Origin: CAZPMT01 sp964587655
Lineage (GTDB): Bacteria > Hydrogenedentota > Hydrogenedentia > Hydrogenedentales > SLHB01
DNA length: 64,000 bases
Assembly (NCBI GenBank): GCA_964587655.1
Contig: CAZPMT010000016.1
Location: 1-64,000, forward strand
Direction of reading: 5' to 3'
Part shown: positions 57,986 to 64,000 of the stretch, piece after piece
Layout of the letters: the number at the start of each line of letters is the position of its first letter
Position numbering within the stretch: the first letter of the stretch is position 1
Translations under genes and position numbers: made by a program
The notes under the pieces: model-generated
The model's input: the letters and a program-made list of their open reading frames with translations, nothing else
The model's database searches: none
What the model was told of the DNA's origin: nothing

Positions 57986-60900
57986 TTAAGGTTGCGGCCA
58001 AGGCCACGTGTCGGCTTTCACGGCCTGGTAGTTTGCATCGAGGTTGGGTTGGAGAAGGATCAGGGCGGCAATGCGGCGGACCATCTCGGTAAGGTATTCG
58101 GCCTCTTCCAGTTTCAGTCCGCGCCCGAGGAGCGGCTTCTCCCGGTAGCTCAGCCACTTCTTGATCACTTGGTAGCCGCCGATGTGATACTCCCACACCG
58201 CCGCGGGCACGTTCGCCCAATAGGCCGTGTTGTTCAGGTAGACGTCCAGGGCCTTCTCGCCGAACACCTTCCGCAGCCCTTCATCCTTCTGCTTTCTGAC
58301 TTCACACTTCCCCCTCCCCGGCATGCAGACGCCGTCCTTGCCGACGTGGCCCCATCCCGCAGTCGCATCGAGATGGCCCTGGCCGGGATCGAGCGTGCCG
58401 CCCCCCACCTTTGAGACGACTGCAAGGGACCTCAAACGCGGATCGATCTTCCCGCATGTGACGCCATGAAGGGGCTTTTCGGGATCGAGCAGCGAGACCA
58501 CTCGTCGCCCGAGATCGACTGAAGCAAGTAGCGCTTTCTTCGTTGCAGGTAACGGAATGCGCGGCCAGTCCTGCCGAATGCCGTCGGCGTTCTCGCTGAG
58601 ATAGGCCGGGCTGTAACCGATGGCCAGCCCGTGTATCCAGATCAGCCCCGCCGTGTCGGCGTCGCGCTCCGGATCGCCAATGCCCAAGTGCGCCAGATAC
58701 TCCCGCGCAGTCTCCGAAAGGTTCGCCCTTGTAACACAGTAGGGTTCGGCCTCCTCAAAGACACACTGGCCATTCAAGACATCACGCGGGACCTCGCAGC
58801 CCTGGCGAAGCAAGATGGGAAAGTGGCGAGCATGTCCGGATATTGAATCATAGTCGCAGACACGTGATGAGAAGAAGAAGGGCGGGCCTTCAGGATATTT
58901 ATCGGCAGTGTCTCTCGTGATGAAATACTTGTTGCCATCGATATTGCTGTGGGCGAGGAGTTGCGGTGAAGGTCGGGAAAAGAGTGGCGCAATCCCTGCC
59001 TCAAGATAGGCAATGCGAACATCAAACGGTTTGAATGGATATGGAACAATCCTCTGTTCATCAAATCGGGCACACCCTTTCAGAAGCGATCTGCTTTTTG
59101 TCGCATCGAATTCCCCGGAAGATTTCATGAATGCTGGCGCTAGGCGAGCGATCTCCTCATCCGAAACGCTCTTGTCCAGGTACGGGATAAGCAGTCTGAG
59201 TTTCTCTATTTCATCAGGAAACACAATCAGAGAGTTGCCGCGCCGCTCTATCGGCCCGTTCAGGGCGTTTTCACCGGAAATCCAAGTGACGAGTGGCCAC
59301 GACATGTAGTCCCTTGATACCGTTGAGGGCAGGAACGAGTATCGGTTGGCCCGGGAGGGCTTGGCCTTCTCGTATCTTCGGTCGGTGTTCTTCATGCGCA
59401 GGCTGTCGAGCACGTCATGTCGCTTGGAGGCACCCCAGTAGTGCTGGAACCTGACGACTGGAGTCTTGTCGCGCATACCCTTTCGCACCATGACACATAT
59501 GGCCGTGCCGACGCGAATACCGACCGAGCTTTGTTCCGTCGAGAAGACGCTGGGATCCGGGGCGCCGTTAGGCGTGACCTTACCCGTCTCACGGCTGTCG
59601 CCGTTCATACAGTCAAACCATAGCTTGTCGAATTCCTCCAAGAACCTCTTGCGCATGGCCACGAACGAGGGATCGCCGAGATAGGAGAAGTTCGAGATAT
59701 ACGATATGACGCCCTTTCCGCTCTTGGCAATGCGACGTTCGGCGATGCGAAAGAAGCGGACGTAAAGATCGTCAAGATTGAACTTCTTGATCCCCCAGCC
59801 GCCTTGTTCTATCGGCGCAGTCAGGCCCTCCTTATACACATCAACAAGTCCGCCCTCTTCTTCTGGGCTGGTTCCGGCAAAGGCGTTGTATGGCGGATTG
59901 CCGAGGATGACGAGAATGGGGGCCTCCCGCTTTACCTTGTTAGCGGCATCCCGTTCTTCCATCAGTTCAGGGAACGGCAGAAGATCCTTCGGGTCTTCGA
60001 GCGGCTCCCAGCCGGTCAGGGCGTTGGTAAGGTAGACTCCTGCGCGCTGGTCGCTGTCATGGTCGAGGGGTGCGCCGAGCAGACGCAGCATCAGGCCCAG
60101 TTGCAGGTGGGCGATGACGAACGGCGCGGGCAGAATCTCGAATCCGAAGACGCGCTCGATGGCAGCCTTCTTGAGCTTCTGCGCGGTGAGTGCGCTGGCG
60201 CCTTTCTCGTCGAGCGTCCTGTGAATCCGCTTGAGCGTTTCGACGAGGTAGGCACCCGTTCCGCAGCAGGGATCGAGGATGACGACATTGTCGTCGGCCA
60301 GCCCATCGACGATGTTCAGCTCTTCGCGCAACACGCGGTCGACGCGCTCGACCTGGTACCGGATGATCTCGGGCGGCGTGTACCATACGCCGAGTTCCTT
60401 CCGCAGATCCGGGTCGTAGGCCTTGAGGAAGGGTTCGTAGAAATACTGGACCGCGTGTTCTTCCTCGAACTTCTGGAAGAAGGCCCCGCGATCAACGCGG
60501 TTGAGCACCGCAACGGCCCAGTCTAGCACCTCATCGACACCCAGGGGTTTCAGTCTCGTCGGCGTGGCGATCTGATCAAAAAGACTCTTGATCATCGGCA
60601 CATGAAGCGTCCAGCCCGCGGCATGCCAGTTAAAGCGGTCGCCGGGTGTCGGATGGCTGCGCGACCAAAGCACCCACGAGGAGAAGACGCCATAGAAAAG
60701 CGTCTGCACGAGGGTGGCGCGGAAGAAATGCGCCCCCTTATCACCCTCGAACTTCATCCCGAGCGCTTCTTCCAGGCCTTTCTTCAGGCCGTCGAGGGCC
60801 GGCAGATCGGCGGCTTCTTCCACGCGATGGCGGGCTTCTCGCGCGTAGGACGCCAGAAACCAAGCGAGGTCTTCGGGGGAAGTCAGCATCGCCGCATGGA

Positions 60901-61429
60901 GCATGACACGACTGAGAAACTCGACGAGTCGCTCTCCTTGCTCATCGGCGGCCTTCCGGCAGTGGGACAGCATCTCCAGAAACGCCGCCTCAGACTGCGC
61001 CATCCGATAGATTTCCAGGCGGACGGGCTTGCCCGCCTCATCCCGGCCGACGAGGACAAAATCGCGGTAGTTGGTCACGAGAACCAGGCCGTACTTATCC
61101 CAGTACTTTGAGACTTGCCCGCCCTTCGCCCTCACAAACGAATCGTCGGACCAGCGCTTGACCTCGACGACACCCCGTTCAGGCTGCGTTCCTGACACGG
61201 GCTCTTCGTCCTTCGCGCGCTGAAACTGATTCGCCGCATAGAGGCCAAAGTCGGGAGAACCCGCGCCCGTATTCTTCAGTTGCGGCACACACCGGACTTT
61301 CGGCTTAAGCTTCCCGCCTATCTCATTGAGCAGGCCTTCCAACGCGCCATAATACGAAGTCTCAGGCACAGCCCCACCGGTGGAGTGGATACGAGCCAGA
61401 TGGCTGAGATATGTTTCAACAGGATGCAC
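57986..61429 (-). CDS. Single-chain restriction-modification enzyme (nuclease plus N6-adenine methylase)
   Basis: A 1147-residue protein of the type IIG or helicase-less ISP-like kind. The N-terminal PD-(D/E)xK nuclease has Glu24, SPDFGLY (Asp60) and GVVEVKRW (Glu89, Lys91). A helical linker follows. The methylase has VVILDPCCGTGAYLVETL (about 386) for SAM and LGNPPYNAF (about 511) as the catalytic NPPY. The C-terminal 500 residues should hold the target-recognition domain. No helicase or separate specificity gene is present, so it probably cuts and methylates alone. It appears intact, unlike the R-M relic at 56 kb. Confidence 0.88.
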   Translation of the reverse strand: MHPVETYLSHLARIHSTGGAVPETSYYGALEGLLNEIGGKLKPKVRCVPQLKNTGAGSPDFGLYAANQFQRAKDEEPVSGTQPERGVVEVKRWSDDSFVRAKGGQVSKYWDKYGLVLVTNYRDFVLVGRDEAGKPVRLEIYRMAQSEAAFLEMLSHCRKAADEQGERLVEFLSRVMLHAAMLTSPEDLAWFLASYAREARHRVEEAADLPALDGLKKGLEEALGMKFEGDKGAHFFRATLVQTLFYGVFSSWVLWSRSHPTPGDRFNWHAAGWTLHVPMIKSLFDQIATPTRLKPLGVDEVLDWAVAVLNRVDRGAFFQKFEEEHAVQYFYEPFLKAYDPDLRKELGVWYTPPEIIRYQVERVDRVLREELNIVDGLADDNVVILDPCCGTGAYLVETLKRIHRTLDEKGASALTAQKLKKAAIERVFGFEILPAPFVIAHLQLGLMLRLLGAPLDHDSDQRAGVYLTNALTGWEPLEDPKDLLPFPELMEERDAANKVKREAPILVILGNPPYNAFAGTSPEEEGGLVDVYKEGLTAPIEQGGWGIKKFNLDDLYVRFFRIAERRIAKSGKGVISYISNFSYLGDPSFVAMRKRFLEEFDKLWFDCMNGDSRETGKVTPNGAPDPSVFSTEQSSVGIRVGTAICVMVRKGMRDKTPVVRFQHYWGASKRHDVLDSLRMKNTDRRYEKAKPSRANRYSFLPSTVSRDYMSWPLVTWISGENALNGPIERRGNSLIVFPDEIEKLRLLIPYLDKSVSDEEIARLAPAFMKSSGEFDATKSRSLLKGCARFDEQRIVPYPFKPFDVRIAYLEAGIAPLFSRPSPQLLAHSNIDGNKYFITRDTADKYPEGPPFFFSSRVCDYDSISGHARHFPILLRQGCEVPRDVLNGQCVFEEAEPYCVTRANLSETAREYLAHLGIGDPERDADTAGLIWIHGLAIGYSPAYLSENADGIRQDWPRIPLPATKKALLASVDLGRRVVSLLDPEKPLHGVTCGKIDPRLRSLAVVSKVGGGTLDPGQGHLDATAGWGHVGKDGVCMPGRGKCEVRKQKDEGLRKVFGEKALDVYLNNTAYWANVPAAVWEYHIGGYQVIKKWLSYREKPLLGRGLKLEEAEYLTEMVRRIAALILLQPNLDANYQAVKADTWPWPQP

Positions 61430-61524
61430 GCATCCTCCAGTCTTCCTACTGCTTCTTGCGTTCCAACATCACGCTTCTTTTTGCGGGAGCCGCTAGGTGA
61501 GGGTACAGCAAGGTCAACAGATCG

Positions 61525-62451
61525 TCACACTTTTTTCAACTCAAGGAGGTGGTACCTAATTGTTTCCTTGTCCGTCGAATAACTGACAGAGGAGGTTTTC
61601 CGGACCGTTGCCGAATAGATCCGCGGCAACTCAACAGTATACTCGGCCCCAATGCTTTCCGACATGCTTCCTCGAATCTCGTCCGCTTCCTCGAAGGTCA
61701 TGTGAAAGGTATGCCTCTCTGTGTCCGCGCCTACAAGAGTCCCTTTGATCTCCAAGACCTTTTCTTCGGTATCGCTAGTCTCCTCGATTGCACGCTGCAA
61801 GCTCCGCATGTGCTCGGCATTGGCGCGGATGCCAACAATTTCCTCCTCTTCTCGGAGCCACTTTATATCAGCACCTGTCCCCGCTGCGACGTGGTCACCG
61901 ACCCATTTGGAAAAAGCGACGACGGATGCGGCGCCGAGTTCATTTGCGAAGTTGTGGACTTGATCGCTGCTCTCGGCTCGCAGCATTTCCACTGTCTTGC
62001 GCATCGCCAACTGGAGGTCATTGTCGAGGAGCATTCGCTCGCTAGGAAGAGTGAGGGCCACGCCGACAGATCCAGTAAACGAAAACGCGAAGCTAAGCGT
62101 GGAGTCATTGACTATCTCCGGGGCAATATGGGCGCGCCGCTTTGGGCCGCTTTTCAGAGCGTCGTATACCGTTGAAAACCACCTCTGAAAGTCACTAAGG
62201 GCGTTCCCGACTGCAAGTACGGCGTAGTCTGCACTGTCCTCCAAAAAAATGCGGTATGAGCAGACATCGAGGTGTTCCCTGTGTGCCTGGCTCAAGAACT
62301 GTGTTTCAAGTTCTGCCGCTCGCTTAGAAAGAGATCCGAGAGTGGCCAGGATTGTCGCATCATCAGGATCTTCTATCAGGAACGCCTCTGTTCTTCTTAT
62401 TATCGCCTGCGTGTCGCTCAGTTTCTGAACTATGTCGAGTAGATCGCTCAT
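61525..62451 (-). CDS. Unrecognised 308-aa protein paired with a nucleotidyltransferase
   Basis: The ATG overlaps the stop of the upstream nucleotidyltransferase gene (TGATG), with CAGGAAT before it. Residues 1-65 are helical (MSDLLDIVQKLSDTQAIIRR) and may be a coiled coil. A middle alpha/beta part follows (LSFAFSFTGSVGVALTLPSE). The C-terminus is a beta-rich domain (VLEIKGTLVGADTERHTFHM) ending in alternating strands. No signal or membrane segment. I cannot name a family. Base composition is more AT-rich than the rest of the window. Its coupling and position beside an R-M gene suggest a role in defence, as an inference only. Confidence 0.7.
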   Translation of the reverse strand: MSDLLDIVQKLSDTQAIIRRTEAFLIEDPDDATILATLGSLSKRAAELETQFLSQAHREHLDVCSYRIFLEDSADYAVLAVGNALSDFQRWFSTVYDALKSGPKRRAHIAPEIVNDSTLSFAFSFTGSVGVALTLPSERMLLDNDLQLAMRKTVEMLRAESSDQVHNFANELGAASVVAFSKWVGDHVAAGTGADIKWLREEEEIVGIRANAEHMRSLQRAIEETSDTEEKVLEIKGTLVGADTERHTFHMTFEEADEIRGSMSESIGAEYTVELPRIYSATVRKTSSVSYSTDKETIRYHLLELKKV

Positions 62452-62936
62452 CAGTTCATTCCTGTCTTTACCACGGCAATTCCTTTGAAATCGTTGCCTC
62501 TGCTGAATCCAAACTGCTTGAGCCAATAGGCATGCCACTCATTGCCGAGGACAGCCCGCCTGTCTCCATCAGGATACACGAAAAAAAAGTAGCTGTCGCA
62601 GAGATGCGCGTTCCTCAGATTCTGTCCGATCCAGTGTATAGTGGCCCTTTGCTCATCCGCCCCAGACTCGTAAGCCGCAACGGGTACTCTGAGTACAATA
62701 TCCGAATCGTTCGGGTTGAGCTTCTCCGTGAGAAAGCTGCCGTCTATCCAGATCTCCACGGCAATCCTTACGTCCTCAATACGTGCAATAATAACCTCCA
62801 GCCCCTCCATGATATGCTCACGCGTCTTCGAATGAGGGAAACGATCTACGCAAAGAGCACGGAGTTCAGGTAGCGACATCTCATGAAGCCCGATCGGCAG
62901 CAGCGGGGGGTGTTCAGCTTGTGGGCTAACTGGCAC
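62451..62936 (-). CDS. Nucleotidyltransferase-fold protein (DUF6932-like)
   Basis: A 161-residue protein starting at GTG after GGGAG. LLPIGLHEMSLPELRALCVD near the start and IWIDGSFLTEKLNPNDSDIV give the GS...DxD core of the minimal nucleotidyltransferase fold. The pattern is that of the DUF6932 family (LP.G.h..t..E...F, IDGSF.T....P.DiD). Such proteins are often paired with a second gene in defence or toxin-antitoxin contexts. It is translationally coupled to the unrecognised protein that follows. Catalytic competence is not certain. Confidence 0.75.
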   Translation of the reverse strand: MPVSPQAEHPPLLPIGLHEMSLPELRALCVDRFPHSKTREHIMEGLEVIIARIEDVRIAVEIWIDGSFLTEKLNPNDSDIVLRVPVAAYESGADEQRATIHWIGQNLRNAHLCDSYFFFVYPDGDRRAVLGNEWHAYWLKQFGFSRGNDFKGIAVVKTGMN

Positions 62937-63424
62937 TCTTCATTTTCTCCCAGCCTAACAACGACCCCTACAGCGTACAAAACGGGAAAGACTGACTGTT
63001 TCCATCACCTCTTCAACTCCCCTCCATGATAACGTATCATGGGGCGTGTGGACTCTCCATCTCTGACTGTGCGGCCATTGCCTGCCTCTGTTTCGTCCGG
63101 TGGCGTTAGTCTGCCATAGCGTACCTTAATTCGCAAGGGATCGTTCGAGCACCTCCGGAAGATTGAACTGTTCCGCCTCGGGCTCGCTGTGGTATCCTGA
63201 GTTGCCTTTGAACCAAGAAACGGCAGTAGGCGTCAGAAGGAGGGCGAGTTACGTGAAGAGGGCGGCTTAGCATTTGGGTGAAGCATCGAACCGTCTCCCG
63301 CAGGACGTAACCTGCGCGCGGCCAACATTCTGACTCCTGTCTCCTGACTCCTGACGGCCTTATTCGGGTTGAACCGGCGGCCCTTGTGAAACGCGGCATT
63401 TACGCGAAGGAAGCCCTCACACGC
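62937..63424. other. Intergenic region with CTGACTCCTGTCTC microsatellite
   Basis: No frame here has a plausible family match. A CTGACTCCTGTCTCCTGACT microsatellite at 63330-63356 resembles the one at 56836-56878. The divergent promoters of the nucleotidyltransferase module and the sugar permease should be here, but I cannot place them. Confidence 0.5.
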
Positions 63425-64000
63425 ATGTCTTCGAGTGCACGCCATGGCGCGACGCGGAAGCATCTGCACCAGGCCGCGGCCTCCTTAATCCTCTGCGGTC
63501 CCGCCGTGCTCTTGTACGCGGGCTTCATTGTCTTTCCAGCGATCCTGGGATTCGCGTACAGTCTGACGGACTGGTCCGGATGGACCACCTCGCCGAATTA
63601 CACCGGCCTCGATAACTTCCGGGAACTCGCTCAGGACGGGCGATTCTTCGACGCGATCCGGTTCACGTTGTTCGAGACCGTGCTCATCGTCGTGTTCTTC
63701 TCGTTCGGCTCGATGCTGCTCGCGGTATTGCTGGACAAGCTGCGGGTCCTCAAGGGGCTGATCCGCGGACTCTTCTTCTATCCGTACGTGCTGAGCATTC
63801 TGGTCAGCGCGCTCTTGTTTCAGTACATGGCCAACTACCGCGAGGGGGCCGTCAACACGCTTCTGCGCGCGATGCATCTTGAAGCCCTCGCGCAGGATTG
63901 GATGGGAGATACTCGTCTCGTCGCCTATTTCATCTTTGCCCTCGTCGCATGGAACGGCCTCGGCTTCTTCACAACGGTCTACCTCGCTAACCTGCAAACG
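63425..64000 (+). CDS. Sugar ABC transporter permease, MalF/UgpA type (5' part only)
   Basis: The frame opens at ATG 63425 and runs off the window edge after 192 codons. The first span (AAASLILCGPAVLLYAGFIV) and the FPAILGFAYSLTDWSGW segment after it are typical of MalF-type permeases, as is NYTGLDNFRELAQD. Further spans follow (IVVFFSFGSMLLAVLLDK). An AAGGAAG site lies about 12 bases upstream; an in-frame GTG at 63386 is an alternative start. The other transporter genes should lie to the right. It would import a mono- or oligosaccharide. Confidence 0.88.
   Translation, partial: MSSSARHGATRKHLHQAAASLILCGPAVLLYAGFIVFPAILGFAYSLTDWSGWTTSPNYTGLDNFRELAQDGRFFDAIRFTLFETVLIVVFFSFGSMLLAVLLDKLRVLKGLIRGLFFYPYVLSILVSALLFQYMANYREGAVNTLLRAMHLEALAQDWMGDTRLVAYFIFALVAWNGLGFFTTVYLANLQT

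Noticed and set aside
63106..63399. 97-residue minus-strand frame in the right-hand intergenic region
   Set aside because: No ribosome site or family match, and it runs through a CTGACTCC microsatellite.

Overview
The window is GC-rich, densely coding chromosomal DNA from a Gram-negative bacterium that degrades polysaccharides. The mix is what I associate with uncultured Hydrogenedentota or related Planctomycete/Lentisphaera-like lineages: a Tat-exported sulfatase, Tat-exported Gfo/Idh/MocA and aldo/keto-reductase-like proteins, a prepilin-like protein with the SDG C-terminal motif, a sodium:solute symporter coupled to a tiny membrane protein, a fucose-isomerase-like protein and several secreted glycoside hydrolases. 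The taxonomic placement is an inference from gene content only. I saw no rRNA, tRNA or CRISPR array.

Layout. 1-3.7 kb: the broken end of an efflux-pump gene, a decayed duplicate of a sulfatase 5' end, a tiny membrane protein with its own promoter, and the intact sulfatase. 3.7-6.5 kb: small membrane proteins and the symporter. 6.9-13.1 kb: a complete peptide-type ABC importer (binding protein, two permeases, two ATPases). 13.4-18.8 kb: aminotransferase, oxidoreductase and a GH99-like secreted hydrolase. 18.8-21.4 kb: ispA-xseB-xseA. 21.5-29.8 kb: an anchored NAGPA-type protein, three surface-polysaccharide genes, prmC-prfA-rpmE and a prepilin-like protein. 30-48.3 kb: shikimate-pathway genes (aroE-like, aroC, aroA), sugar aminotransferase, HAD hydrolase, lipoprotein, SGNH hydrolase, methyltransferase, isomerase, queC and a sugar kinase, with relics of gspE/pilB and of a toxin gene among them. 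48.4-49.3 kb: a Tat-exported aldo/keto-reductase-like protein.

The most notable block is 49.45-55.47 kb, a sulfur-assimilation operon behind a perfect TTGACA-N17-TATAAT promoter. It encodes a MetY-like sulfhydrylase, a ThiS-like sulfur carrier whose GG is masked by a short tail, an E1-like activating enzyme, a JAMM protease able to trim such tails, a sulfite reductase fused to a helical domain and a TusA domain, and a [4Fe-4S] APS/PAPS reductase. Together they suggest sulfate-derived sulfite reduced to sulfide, loaded as a thiocarboxylate on the carrier and passed to an activated homoserine to make homocysteine, as in the HcyS/HcyD/HcyF pathway known from Wolinella. The fusion and the carrier tail are the unusual points.

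55.5-57.95 kb is a graveyard (REP-associated transposase, restriction-modification N-terminus, transposase tail and ABC permease tail, with many palindromic repeats) holding one intact small DUF4160/DUF2442 pair. 58-63 kb is a defence-like island: a single-chain restriction-modification enzyme plus a two-gene nucleotidyltransferase module. A sugar ABC permease runs off the right edge.

The window is also unusually rich in dispersed palindromes of at least five families. One is a 27-bp perfect palindrome found three times, always inside protein-coding sequence.
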